Shown: piece after piece, positions 24,195 through 36,237 of the stretch
Layout of the letters: every line of letters begins with the position of its first letter
Numbering within the stretch: the stretch's first letter is position 1
DNA from: Synanceia verrucosa
Taxonomy: Eukaryota; Chordata; Actinopteri; Perciformes; Synanceiidae
NCBI GenBank assembly: GCA_029721515.1
Contig: CM056553.1
Span: forward strand, 227,501 to 291,500
DNA: 64,000 nt
Direction: 5' to 3'
Position numbers and translations under genes: made by a program
The notes under the pieces: generated by a model
What the model was told of the DNA's origin: nothing
What the model saw: only the letters and a program-made list of their open reading frames with translations
The model's database searches: none

Positions 24195-27100
24195 TCACAG
24201 CTCCTCGTCCTTCGTCACTGAAAGGAAGTGACATCATCATAACTGAAGGGCTCAACATTTCTACATGACATTCAAATAATTACTGCTGTAACACGGCTGA
24301 TTTTCAAAATTCCAGGTATTTAACCATGTTGTTAGAAACCTTTAAATGATGTAACCTTACCTGTCTGGATGATGTCATCGATGGATTCGACCAGGTGAAT
24401 CGCGCCGATGGCTGAAGCGTCTCCTTTGGAGTTGGTGGCGTGACACTCGTACGATCCTTCCTCATCTTTGGTCAAAGGGGAGATCTGAAAAGAAGGTTCC
24501 AGATTTTAGAATTTATATCCTGGTTTTACCAAAGTTTCACAGGTTCTGATCAATCGATTCAATAAAATCAGCTGTCCCTCTCACAGGTGAGCACACCTGA
24601 GTGTTCAGGTGACCTGATGTCTCTATTTAAACACAGAAATGTGTAAACACACAGCGACTCACCAGCACCCAGCCGGTCACCTCATGTTTCTCTGGACCGC
24701 CTCTTGTTTGAATCGCCAGGTTGTCTCTGTCTCCAGGAAGTAGCTCCATCCTCTTCTTTCCACTGAGGACCTGAAGGAAGACATCCAACGTCACCTTCAT
24801 CACCACCATCATCATCATGCTAGTCCTTTCGCTCTGGCAGGCTAACAGATGATAGATTGAGGTACTAAATGTAACATTGTGTTTGTAAACTTTTTTTTTA
24901 AGTCGGAGGAGAATCTGAACATTTTTCCTGATCCAGAAACATGTTGCAGCTCGTTCTGTCTGGTCCTGCAGAGAACACCTGAACACCTGAGGCTGCAGGT
25001 GAGCTCATCAGCAGCGTTGCTCTTTTAACCCTCTGACATCTTCAGGAACGTTGCTTTTGACACAACATGCACTACCTCTGTTTGACATTTAATATTTTCT
25101 TCAGGTTATTTCTGAGACAAAGGCAGATGTTCAGGACACAAAAAGACAAAAGTCTCTCTGACAAAGCTTTTATTCATATTTCAAAGGGCCAGTCTGCAGA
25201 GATTAATAAGACGTCACATCACCTGTTCCCTTTAATACTTTCTGTTGTGTATTTTCAGGTGGAGCTCTTAATGTTTCTACAGCAGCAGGAAACATTCAGA
25301 AGGATGGAGCCTCAGTGGAATCATCTTTATGTTTCAGGTATCTGTATTTGATATTTCATCCTGTCTGACTGTAAAAGTTGGCAGACAAAGAATATTTAGA
25401 GATTTTCATCCTTAAGCTGATGAGCTTCTGAGTGATGACAGAGAGACCCACCTTCTTCCAGGTGAGGACAGGTGTGGGAACGCCAACTGCCTCGCAACTC
25501 AGATACACCTGAGAGCCGCTCACGTTGTAGACCTCTCCTGGAGGAGTGACGATGACTGGAGCTGCAGGCGGGTCGGTGACAAGAGGACATGAAGTCTGGT
25601 TAGAGAGAATCTGTCAGACAGGATGGGACAGGTCGACTCTGTCAGAGACTGACAGGAAAATTAACGATAGTCAACATGGAGTTTGGTTACTGAGAGTCAG
25701 TCAAACAGGTCGAAACAGGTCAGTAAAATTACAGATAATCAACATGGAGTTTGGTTACTGAGAATCAGTCAAACAGGTCGAAACAGGTCAGTAAAATTAC
25801 AGATAATCAACATGGAGTTTGGTTAGAAAGAATCCGTCAGACAGGATGAAACAGGTCAACTCTGTAAGAGACTGTCAGTAAAATTAAAGAAAATCAACCA
25901 TGAAGCTCTCCAGTCTGGATTCAGACCACGGCACAGAGTCCACCCTCATCCTCTGCAGCCTTTAACATCTTCTGAGGTCCAACCACCTGAGTCCAGTCCT
26001 TCCTCGCAAACACAAAACACCACCACTGTCAGCTCACATCAACCAAGGCTCTGTGCTTGGACCACTCATCTCCACCATCTACATGCTCATCATTGGCCAA
26101 ATCATCCGTAAACATGGTCTCCACTTCCTCTCACATGCAGATGACACACAACTCTTTTCTTCAGCTTTAAAGCTAAAACAAAAACAAAGCTTGATGCTGT
26201 GATATCTGAAGTCAGAAGTTTGGATCTGCTCCTGGACATTGATGTCTCCTTCATCTCCTGAAGTCTGTAACCTCACCATCGTCTTTCCACTCCCACCCCA
26301 AATCCACCTTTTATCACCTTACAAACATCTCCAGGCTCTGACCATCACTCACACACTCCCTCATCCATGACACCATCACCTCTGTCACGAGTTCTTACAA
26401 AACACTGACAGGCTCCAATGTGTTCAGAACTCCACTGACAGAGTTCTCAGCTTTACAAAGCCCTGGTAGTTCATTGCTGCAACCCTTATCCCACCTTCAC
26501 TTCCTGCACCACCTCTACAATCTGCCTGTTCACCTCCATGCTCCTAAATACCTCCTACAGCAGCACACCCCATCCAGGAAGCTCTGGTCTTCAGACTCTG
26601 GTCTTGTGTCCAGCCCTCTGTATGCCATCCACACTGTTCCCACCCTGGAAAACATCTTTTCACCACCTACAACCTCTCCTGACTGTCTGTGTGCCCTTTA
26701 ATCCCCATGGAAAGCATCCTCTGTTTGGTTCCAGAGATCCAGGATGAACCAGGATGAACCAGGATGCAGGAATCCACCAGGGACCATCAGTAAAGATAAA
26801 GATAATCAGCATGAAGTTTGTTTCCAGAGAACCAGGATGAAACAGGATGAAACAGGATGAAACAGGTCGCAGGAATCTGTCAGACACTAAATCCTCAGTG
26901 ACCTCAGAGGAATTCAGTTTGCTCAGTGTGGCTTTTCATGTCCAAAGGAATTCACTGTTTTCAGAAGCATGAAGGTGGATTATCATCAGTGTCTGCTCCT
27001 GTCAGAGGATCTGCAGCAACATGTTGTAGCAACATGATCCAGCCGATTCATTTAGTCTGGATTTGCGTTTACAGCGTTCTAAAATCGCCTATTTATTATC

Positions 27101-30100
27101 TATCTTAACTTTATTAGTTTTCTAGAAAACAACAAATGTTTGTTAAGATGTGACGTCACTGGTAATAAACGTGTGACGGTGTCATTCTGTTAGCCTAGCT
27201 TAGCATAAAGACTGGGAGCAGAGGACTCCTGATGCTGATCAGGTCAGACAGGCACACCTGTCAAGTCTCACCTGTGTGGGTCAGTCTCAAGGTCAAGGTC
27301 AATGTTTCTTTCTTTGTCTCCCATAGGAGGGAACATTCATTCATCATCGTTAGCATCATTACATCATCATTCTTTCTGTGCTTCTCCCCCACCTGCTCAT
27401 TCATGATCGATAAGGGGATAAGTGCATCTTTGTACCGACTTCCTCACTTTAATTAGATGTATTCTGAACTGACCACATGTGATGTGTCACCTGTCCGGTC
27501 AGTCTCACCTGTCCCTGTCCTTTCTCACCTGTCAGGTCAGTCTCACCTGTCCGTTCAGTCTCACCTGTCCCTGTCCTTTCTCACCTGTCAGGTCAGTCTC
27601 ACCTGTCCGTTCAGTCTCACCTGTCCGTGTCCTTTCTCGCCTGTCTGGTCAGTCTCACCTGTCCGTGTCCTCTCTCACCTGTCCGGTCAGTCTCACCTGT
27701 CCCTGTCCTTTCTCACCTGTCCGGTCAGTCTCACCTGTCCCTGTCCTTTCTCACCTGTCAGGTCAGTCTCACCTGTCCGTGTCCTCTCTCACCTGTCTGG
27801 TCAGTCTCACCTGTCCGTGTCCTCTCTCACCTGTCCGGTCAGTCTCACCTGTCCCTGTCCTTTCTCACCTGTCAGGTCAGTCTCACCTGTCCGTTCAGTC
27901 TCACCTGTCCGTGTCCTTTCTCACCTGTCTGGTCAGTCTCACCTGTCCGTGTCCTCTCTCACCTGTCTGGTCAGTCTCACCTGTCCGTGTCCTCTCTCAC
28001 CTGTCCGGTCAGTCTCACCTGTCCCTGTCCTTTCTCACCTGTCAGGTCAGTCTCACCTGTCCGTTCAGTCTCACCTGTCCGTGTCCTTTCTCACCTGTCT
28101 GGTCAGTCTCACCTGTCCGTGTCCTCTCTCACCTGTCTGGTCAGTCTCACCTGTCCGTGTCCTCTCTCACCTGTCCGGTCAGTCTCACCTGTCCCTGTCC
28201 TTTCTCACCTGTCAGGTCAGTCTCACCTGTCCGTTCAGTCTCACCTGTCCGTGTCCTTTCTCACCTGTCTGGTCAGTCTCACCTGTCCGTGTCCTTTCTC
28301 GCCTGTCTGGTCAGTCTCACCTGTCCCTGTCCTTTCTCACCTGTCAGGTCAGTCTCACCTGTCCGTGTCCTCTCTCACCTGTCTGGTCAGTCTCACCTGT
28401 CCGTGTCCTCTCTCACCTGTCCGGTCAGTCTCACCTGTCCCTGTCCTTTCTCACCTGTCCGGTCAGTCTCACCTGTCCCTGTCCTTTCTCACCTGTCCGG
28501 TCAGTCTCAACTGTCCCTGTCCTTTCTCACCTGTCCGTGTCCTCTCTCACCTGTCTGGTCAGTCTCACCTGTCCGTGTCCTCTCTCACCTGTCCGGTCAG
28601 TCTCACCTGTCCCTGTCCTTTCTCACCTGTCAGGTCAGTCTCACCTGTCCGGTCAGTCTCACCTGTCCCTGTCCTTTCTCACCTGTCCGGTCAGTCTCAC
28701 CTGTCCCTGTCCTTTCTCACCTGTCAGGTCAGTCTCACCTGTCCGTGTCCTCTCTCACCTGTCTGGTCAGTCTCACCTGTCCGTGTCCTCTCTCACCTGT
28801 CCGGTCAGTCTCACCTGTCCCTGTCCTTTCTCTCCTGTCAGGTCAGTCTCACCTGTCCGTGTCCTCTCTCACCTGTCAGGTCAGTCTCACCTGTCCGTGT
28901 CCTCTCTCACCTGTCTGGTCAGTCTCACCTGTCCGTGTCCTCTCTCACCTGTCTGGTCAGTCTCACCTGTCCGTGTCCTCTCTCACCTGTCTGGTCAGTC
29001 TCACCTGTCCGTGTCCTCTCTCACCTGTCCGGTCAGTCTCACCTGTCCGTGTCCTCTCTCACCTGTCAGGTCAGTCTCACCTGTCCGTGTCCTCTCTCAC
29101 CTGTCTGGTCAGTCTCACCTGTCCGTGTCCTCTCTCACCTGTCTGGTCAGTCTCACCTGTCCCTGTCAGGTCAGTCTCACCTGTCCGTGTCCTCTCTCAC
29201 CTGTCTGGTCAGTCTCACCTGTCCCTGTCCTTTCTCACCTGTCAGGTCAGTCTCACCTGTCCGTGTCCTCTCTCACCTGTCTGGTCAGTCTCACCTGTCC
29301 GTGTCCTCTCTCACCTGTCCGGTCAGTCTCACCTGTCCCTGTCCTTTCTCACCTGTCCGGTCAGTCTCACCTGTCCCTGTCCTTTCTCACCTGTCCGGTC
29401 AGTCTCAACTGTCCCTGTCCTTTCTCACCTGTCCGTGTCCTCTCTCACCTGTCTGGTCAGTCTCACCTGTCCGTGTCCTCTCTCACCTGTCCGGTCAGTC
29501 TCACCTGTCCCTGTCCTTTCTCACCTGTCAGGTCAGTCTCACCTGTCCGGTCAGTCTCACCTGTCCCTGTCCTTTCTCACCTGTCCGGTCAGTCTCACCT
29601 GTCCATGTCCTTTCTCACCTGTCAGGTCAGTCTCACCTGTCCGTGTCCTCTCTCACCTGTCTGGTCAGTCTCACCTGTCCGTGTCCTCTCTCACCTGTCC
29701 GGTCAGTCTCACCTGTCCCTGTCCTTTCTCTCCTGTCAGGTCAGTCTCACCTGTCCGTGTCCTCTCTCACCTGTCAGGTCAGTCTCACCTGTCCGTGTCC
29801 TCTCTCACCTGTCTGGTCAGTCTCACCTGTCCGTGTCCTCTCTCACCTGTCTGGTCAGTCTCACCTGTCCGTGTCCTCTCTCACCTGTCCGGTCAGTCTC
29901 ACCTGTCCGTGTCCTCTCTCACCTGTCAGGTCAGTCTCACCTGTCCGTGTCCTCTCTCACCTGTCTGGTCAGTCTCACCTGTCCGTGTCCTCTCTCACCT
30001 GTCTGGTCAGTCTCACCTGTCCCTGTCAGGTCAGTCTCACCTGTCCGTGTCCTCTCTCACCTGTCTGGTCAGTCTCACCTGTCCCTGTCCTTTCTCACCT

Positions 30101-31308
30101 GTCTGGTCAGTCTCACCTGTCCGTGTCCTCTCTCACCTGTCTGGTCAGTCTCACCTGTCCCTGTCAGGTCAGTCTCACCTGTCCGTGTCCTCTCTCACCT
30201 GTCTGGTCAGTCTCACCTGTCCGTGTCCTCTCTCACCTGTCTGGTCAGTCTCACCTGTCCCTGTCAGGTCAGTCTCACCTGTCCGTGTCCTCTCTCACCT
30301 GTCTGGTCAGTCTCACCTGTCCCTGTCAGGTCAGTCTCACCTGTCCGTGTCCTCTCTCACCTGTCTGGTCAGTCTCACCTGTCCGTGTCCTCTCTCACCT
30401 GTCTGGTCAGTCTCACCTGTCCGTGTCCTCTCTGACCTGTCTGGTCAGTCTCACCTGTCCGTGTCCTCTCTCACCTGTCTGGTCAGTCTCACCTGTCCGT
30501 GTCCTCTCTCACCTGTCCGGTCAGTCTCACCTGTCCCTGTCCTTTCTCACCTGTCAGGTCAGTCTCACCTGTCCGTGTCCTCTCTCACCTGTCTGGTCAG
30601 TCTCACCTGTCCGTGTCCTCTCTCACCTGTCAGGTCAGTCTCACCTGTCCGTGTCCTCTCTCACCTGTCTGGTCAGTCTCACCTGTCCCTGTCCTTTCTC
30701 ACCTGTCAGGTCAGTCTCACCTGTCCGTGTCCTCTCTCACCTGTCTGGTCAGTCTCACCTGTCCCTGTCCTTTCTCACCTGTCAGGTCAGTCTCACCTGT
30801 CCGTGTCCTCTCTCACCTGTCTGGTCAGTCTCACCTGTCCCTGTCAGGTCAGTCTCACCTGTCCGTGTCCTCTCTCACCTGAGGCACAGCGGCCCTTGTT
30901 CTGGACGCTGATGGCCTCTTTGCCCTGGTGCTCAGCGGTCAGACTGGCGCGCTTCAGTGCGCAGCCGCTCCGGTAGGTCACTCCGTCGGTGCCGCAGACT
31001 TCGTAGGCGCTCTTGCAGACGCAGACTCCCATCTTGTTCTTCTTGTCTTCGTTGTTTTTGACGCACTCCAGACCAGCACCGCAGCGGCGGGCTGCTGCGC
31101 GGCGCCCCCCGCACAGCTCTCCCTCCGCGGCGGCGCAAACCGAGCAGCAGCCGCAGGAGTCCAGCTGAGCTCCGGCAGGGCAGCCCTCCACCGGCACGGA
31201 GGGGCACTGAGCCGGATCACACGGTCCGCAGCCCGGACCCGCCGAGACCTGGACCGAGAGCAGCCACAGAACCGGAACCAGAGACAGAAAGACGGTGAAA
31301 GACTTCAT
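24195..31308 (-). CDS. igfbp7: insulin-like growth factor-binding protein 7
   Basis: Five coding exons on the minus strand: 30879-31308, 25452-25561, 24663-24770, 24361-24484 and 24195-24217 (264 residues, phases consistent). Exon 1 has a signal peptide (MKSFTVFLSLVPVLWLLSV), the N-terminal cysteine-rich IGFBP module (CGPCDPAQC, CGCCSVC, GLECV) and a Kazal-like follistatin module (EVCGTDGVTYRSGC). Exons 2-4 form one Ig-like C2 domain with conserved cysteines in VYLSCEAVG and GSYECHATNSKGDA. This order is specific to IGFBP7 (mac25), a secreted matrix protein that binds IGFs and insulin weakly. polr2b and igfbp7 are also neighbours in human. Intron 1 holds a LINE fragment and a 3.4-kb minisatellite that begins at the exon 1 donor. 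Confidence 0.96.
25590..25880. repeat. short tandem/dispersed repeat in igfbp7 intron 1
   Basis: Three to four degenerate copies of about 75 bp containing AATCAACATGGAGTTTGGTT and CAGTCAAACAGG. A related fragment recurs near 26800-26880. Confidence 0.6.
25890..26705 (+). mobile_element. LINE reverse-transcriptase fragment (L2/CR1-like)
   Basis: Broken frames contain QGSVLGPLISTIYML and HADDTQLFSS, the RT motifs surrounding the catalytic Asp-Asp, followed by a decayed C-terminal region. There are multiple frame shifts, so it is non-functional. It lies antisense to igfbp7 within intron 1. The clade call is tentative. Confidence 0.65.
27480..30878 (-). repeat. 3.4-kb minisatellite at the igfbp7 exon 1 donor
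   Basis: On the gene's strand the unit is GTGAGAGAGGACACGGACAG followed by GTGAGACTGACCAGACAG (38 bp; some half units). Both half units begin GTGAG and end ACAG. The first copy is the actual exon 1 donor (GCCTCAG, then GTGAGAGAGG). Roughly 90 such units fill the space. All three + strand frames stay open for about 1000 codons only because the unit has no stop on that strand. Confidence 0.96.
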
Positions 31309-31362
31309 GATGGTTTGATCGGAATCTGGTCTTATCTGGATCAGGGTCTGATCTGGATCAGG

Positions 31363-31372
31363 GTTTAAATAC
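31363..31372 (-). promoter_or_regulatory. TATA-like box of igfbp7
   Basis: GTATTTAAAC on the minus strand, about 60 bp before the igfbp7 ATG. A plausible but unverified TATA element. Confidence 0.35.
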
Positions 31373-31749
31373 TCTGGTCTGATGTGCAGACTGAGAGCTG
31401 TTCAAAGCTGCTGACTCCGCCTCACAGTAGACCCAGACCTGATCCCAGACCTGATCCTGAATATTAATACCGCTTAAAAAAGGTCGGAGGGCTAAAACTG
31501 TTAAAATCAAACTTTCACTTCATTTAATGATCAGCTGCTGATAAAAAAAAACAACTATTAGTTCAGTAGAAACACTTCGACACACTGCTGCTTTAATAAT
31601 AATAATAATTATTATTATTGATGGGTTTCATTAGACTTCTGATTATGTTGACAAATTAATTAAAAACATCCTGATTTATGTGGAAACAACATAAAAATCA
31701 CAGCAGATGATTGATCAGCTTCCAACGTTTCAGTCTCTCTTACTGTAGA

Positions 31750-32045
31750 ACTGAGACCAGTCCAGACCAGTCCAGACCTGAAGACCAGTACAGACCAGTA
31801 CAGACCAGAAGACCAGTCCAGACCAGTCCAGACCTTAAGACCAGTACAGACCAGTACAGACCTTAAGACCAGTACAGACCAGTACAGACCTGAAGAGCAG
31901 TACAGACCAGTACAGACCAGAAGACCAGTCCAGACCAGTCCAGACCTTAAGACCAGTACAGACCAGTACAGACCTGAAGAGCAGTCCAGACCAGTAGAGA
32001 CCTGAAGACCAGTACAGACCAGTAGAGACCTGAAGACCAGTACAT
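31750..32045. repeat. minisatellite upstream of igfbp7
   Basis: Repeats of CAGACCAGTACAGACC and TGAAGACCAGT in 20-30-bp steps. It lies in the igfbp7-cox18 intergenic space. Confidence 0.85.
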
Positions 32046-32137
32046 TCCTGAATATCTGAAGCAGTTTCAGCTGCTCATAAACAGGAAATGTTTCTTCTTC
32101 CTGTTATTGTTTAAACTGTTCAGTTCACACAGAACTG

Positions 32138-32168
32138 TGTGTGTGTGTGTGTGTGTGTGTGTATAGGC

Positions 32169-32208
<40 letters not shown>
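32138..32208. repeat. (GT)n-(AC)n inverted microsatellite
   Basis: A run of GT repeats, the palindromic spacer TATAGGCTATA, then a run of AC repeats. The whole is a near-perfect hairpin of about 70 bp. Confidence 0.9.
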
Positions 32209-32212
<4 letters not shown>

Positions 32213-32289
32213 GACCTCCTGACCCTGAACGGTCCAAACCCTTCAAACTGCTCTGCTCTGGATCCTGACTCCTTTCTATGTTCAGCAGC

Positions 32290-32400
32290 ATGAACTCCTC
32301 TGGTCTGTTGGATCATGGTGGATCAGACCACCAGGACCAGCCTGGATCAGTGATCCTTGTCCTCTCATGACCCTGTCTCTGGTTCACCACTGGTCCTGAT
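32290..32400 (-). mobile_element. fragment of the same Tc1-like repeat as at 8700
   Basis: The reverse complement matches about 8850-8925 closely (GACAGGGTCATGAGAGGACA and following). No coding capacity remains. Confidence 0.5.
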
Positions 32401-32625
32401 GAGGAGATGATCAGTGATGATCTATATCTGTATCTATATGTGCATAAAACCACAAGAGATCTATAGAACAGTCTCTCCTCTCATGTCTTCAGGCTTGTCT
32501 CTGTGTCCCTTTAACCTGGACTTGACCTCTAACTTGGATCCAGACCTTAACTCCCCCAGCAACACCAGTCCCCATGCTCTGTCCTGGTCCAGGTCTGTTC
32601 CTGATAAACCTGATAATGTATCATG

Positions 32626-32656
<31 letters not shown>

Positions 32657-32784
32657 TCTCAGGAGTATTTCAAAAACTCAACTTTATGTTCATCAGATAT
32701 TTTCTAAAGAGTTTCAGAGAAAATAAGTGACATCATGAAGTAGATTTGTGAGGCGTTCGATGTGTACATGCAGTACTTTGTGTT

Positions 32785-35019
32785 TCATTTGCAGTACTTG
32801 CTGATGAAGGCAGACAGCAGGTCTCTGTAAGGAGAATCTGATCGATGAGTTTTGAGTTTGAGGATTTTGTGGATCGCAGGAGAACGAAGGAAAAGGTTGT
32901 GACTGAATCCAACCAGACTGGAGGTAAACCAGTACAGAGCCATGGACTGGAGGAGGAAAGAAACTGGGTTAGAGGGTTCAGGGTTTTACTGGGACCCCAT
33001 CAGCTGGTTGGCTCTACCTGGGGTCCACACCAAATACAGCTAAAGCTATTAAAGCAGCTAAAAGTGTTAGCTTAGCACAATAGCAGCTATGGCTTTAGCT
33101 TAGCATATGAGCACATATGGCTTTAGCTTAGCATCTTAGCAGCTACAGCTCTAGCTTAGCCCAGCACCGATGGGTTTGATCAGGCTCTGTTGCTTTCACT
33201 CACTGAAGGAACCGAGGCGGCGATGGGAACCATCAGCACTGAAAACGCTCTGATGAAGTTTGTCAGGATCTTCTGGAAACGAGACGGGTCGACCCTCTGA
33301 AGAGAAAATACCTGGGGAAGATGAAGGGGACGTTAGATGACATCATCAGGACAGGTGACCAAACAGGCTGACCCCTACGATGACCTTCCCTGACCTCTAC
33401 GATGAGCAGGTTGGTGAGCCCAAGACAGACCGGTAGGATCCAGGTGGAGTCCGGTAAGGTGAGGTCAGGGAACCACAGAGCACCTCCTGCTGCCAGATCA
33501 GACTGCAGCCCTGCAGAAAACACAGTTACAGGGAGAAGGTCCTGGGCTGGTCTACCAGACTGATCAAAGTCCTGGACCAGTCTACCAGACCAGACCAGAC
33601 TTGTGTCACTTACTCGACTGATCCAGACTCAGGTTTCGTAGGGCCAGAGAGAGGCTGATCCACAGTGGCAGCTGGACCCAGACCAGCAGACTGGTTTTGA
33701 AGGGGTGACAGTTGTCTCTGATGTAGAGCTGAGAAACGATGCGACGCAGATTCTTCTGGAACTGGAAGCTGAAAAGCAAGACCAGAACAGATGAAGCAGG
33801 TCTGAGGCTGGTCCTCTGAGACCGTCTCTAAGGGGCTGAAGTGGGTTCCTTTCTAGAGCCAGGTCCTCTGAATGTTCTTGACTGTTGTTAGAACAAATAA
33901 AGGTTTATCTCGTCATAGTCCAGTCCTCATAGTTTTTGGTGGATGTTTGTTAACCAGACCAATCTTTAGATGAAAACATGCTGGTTGTTTTTTTTTGTTG
34001 TTTGTTTCTTACCGGCTCTGTTTCTCCGTCCAGCCTCTCTCTGACGCTCGGACTGAAACTTCATATCGAAGCCTCTTCGCCAGCTGTGCGATCTCCACCT
34101 GCAGCGCCTCCACCTGTACATTAGATGAAGGTTCCTATGGTTACCGTGATGGAGAAGAGGCTGCAGGGTGATAAATCCTTCATTTTTAATCTTTATTATT
34201 ATTGTTATTATTTATCTAGTGGAACAGTAGAATGTGAATTAGTGGGATCGCTGACAGAGGATTAAACTGCATCTATTTTAATAATTTTTCAAGCAGAAAT
34301 GTCAAACATCAGTTGGTTCCAGCGTCATAATGTCACATATTTTCTGTTTTTCCATCACAAGAAATCAAGATGTTTGTAGACTGAAGATTATCATAAACAT
34401 ATTTTCTGATGCATTTTTGACAAAATCATCAGTTAATCAAGAAAATAATCAGCAGATGCATCACTGAAGGTGATCTCTTCCAGAGGACAGCCTCATCACT
34501 CACCTTGGCAATGATGACCATCTGGTAGGCGGCCAGCGGAAGAGTGATCAGCGTCCTGACTGACAGCGTCGCCACAACGATGCTCAGCCACCACGGCAGC
34601 CCGCTCACCTGCTGCACGCTCACCAGGAAGTGTTCACACAGGTGAACCGGAGCTGAGTCCGAAAGGCTGCTGTACCAGCTGGCAGCACCTGCACTGTCGC
34701 CATGGTTACCACCTGAGAGCCTCCTGACACCTGGATATGTCCCAACACTTGAAAGAGTCCTGTCGCCTAGCAACATCCCGACTCCTGACAGAGTCCTGTC
34801 GCCTAGCAACGTCCCGACTCCTGACAAAGTCCTAACAGGTAACATGTCATGGTGGACTGCAGGGAGTCTGGCTGATGGAGGAGCAGAGCGGATGTGACCA
34901 GGTGGAGGTGACTTCCTGCTGAATGCAGCACAACAGACTTCTCGTACAGGAAGCTGCAGCACGCCGGACCTCACCGCCCCCCCCACACTCAACATGGTGA
35001 CCCTGAAAGACAAACTCAC
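32785..35019 (-). CDS. cox18: cytochrome c oxidase assembly protein COX18
   Basis: Six exons on the minus strand: 34504-35019, 34013-34113, 33614-33768, 33395-33510, 33204-33311 and 32785-32946 (385 residues, phases consistent). It is a YidC/Oxa1/Alb3-family insertase of the mitochondrial inner membrane, needed to translocate the COX2 C-terminal tail. Visible family features are the first membrane segment LPWWLSIVVATLSVRTLITL, the matrix loop EIAQLAKRLRYEVSVR, hydrophobic segments in exons 3-5, and the end MALYWFTSSLVGFSHNLFLR. The long Arg/Ser-rich N-terminus fits a mitochondrial targeting sequence. Two ATGs are possible (35019 and 34995); the upstream one is given. The N-terminal linker contains a 12-residue tandem repeat (LSGVG-LLGDRT). 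Confidence 0.94.
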
Positions 35020-35194
35020 TGCCAGACCAGCTCAGTGGAAAATAAAGATGACTCTCAAAAGAGAATGAATCTGCAGCTCCAGGTGTTAACTGGTTTCTTA
35101 CACAACAGACAATACAATTTATAAAAGAAAACCAGCCATCAATCATCAAAAACTGTCGCTAGTTGCTGGATCGGAACCATTTTCAGTAAATTTT

Positions 35195-35370
35195 AGAAAC
35201 AGACAGGCAGACAAATAGATAGACAGGTAAATAAACAGACAGGTAGACAAATAGATAGACAGGTAAATAAACAGACAGGTAGATAAACAGACAGGTAGAC
35301 AAATAGATAGACAGGTAAATAAACAGACAGGTAGATAAACAGACAGGTAGATAAACAGACAGGTAGACAG
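35195..35370. repeat. GATA/GACA-type microsatellite upstream of cox18
   Basis: Imperfect AGACAGGTAGATAAAC repeats, each about 16-40 bp, in the cox18 5' region. Confidence 0.85.
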
Positions 35371-35439
35371 ACTCTTTGATGATGGCTGGACAGTACCGCT
35401 GTTTCTGGTTTATTCTTTCACCTTTTTCCGACAGCGGAG

Positions 35440-35500
35440 CGTCCCATGAATATGACGTCACAGCGTTTACAACCGCGCGTCGTGTTTTTGTGACGTCGTT
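35440..35500. promoter_or_regulatory. CRE-containing promoter between cox18 and selenot2
   Basis: A full palindromic CRE, TGACGTCA, at 35453-35460 and a second TGACGTC at 35491-35497 lie in a GC-richer patch. It is about 430 bp upstream of the cox18 ATG and 750 bp upstream of selenot2. CREB/ATF sites are common in promoters of nuclear mitochondrial genes. Assignment to cox18, selenot2 or both is inference. The rest of 35500-36230 has no visible gene. Confidence 0.45.
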
Positions 35501-36197
35501 GAAATTATATAATTTAACGTAAATAAAAACAATAATAATCTACACTGAAAAACATAAAACATCGCATTTCAGACAAAAAATACCAGGTTATTCCGGAAAT
35601 GTGTACGACCACACCTTCACGATAAAAGAATGAAACTCATCTTTTAAAAAACTTTATTAAACAAACATCCTTTGCTCATTAATATATAACAATGTGATAA
35701 GAATTAAAGAGAAAGAGAACAAAACGGACTGCCGTAAGCGATAAATTATACAGTTTCTGGAAATTTTACATTGTTTTTTACACATTGTTGAAGCAGAGAA
35801 ATTTCAATTGATTTCAGTGACGATGAGGAGCGCTCTCTTGCTAAAAATTCATCTCACAATCACAAAACAGATACTGCCTGGTTTCTCTCTTCCGCATTCA
35901 ATTTAAATTCAATTCAATGTATTTCTGATTTATTATATACAGTATATACACGTATATATTAATCTGTAAACCAACACGAACTGCCAGCTGCAGCTGTCAG
36001 ATAAAATTAAATGGTTTAAGAAGAACCTTCATTGCTGCTCACAGACTTAAAAGGACATCCATGAAATGTGACATCTGTGTTTAACTCTAACAGAGTTAAA
36101 GAGGGAGCAGAGGACAATTAAAGCCATGTTTAAACTCAGTTAGGAGTAAATGATTTATTTCCAGACCGCTTTCTGTGCTTTATTGTGAAGGGTGTTA

Positions 36198-36204
36198 CCG
36201 GAAG
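36198..36204 (+). promoter_or_regulatory. ETS-type site before selenot2 ATG
   Basis: CCGGAAG 34 bp before the start codon, a common motif of TATA-less housekeeping promoters. Confidence 0.35.
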
Positions 36205-36237
36205 CACCCCCTTCCCCTCCTCTGTCAGACAGCAAAC

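Noticed and set aside
27457..30976. Three overlapping + strand open frames of about 1000-1165 codons rich in Ser, Leu, Pro, Cys
   Set aside because: All are translations of the igfbp7 intron 1 minisatellite, open in every frame because the 38-bp unit lacks stops. They are antisense to a well-supported gene.
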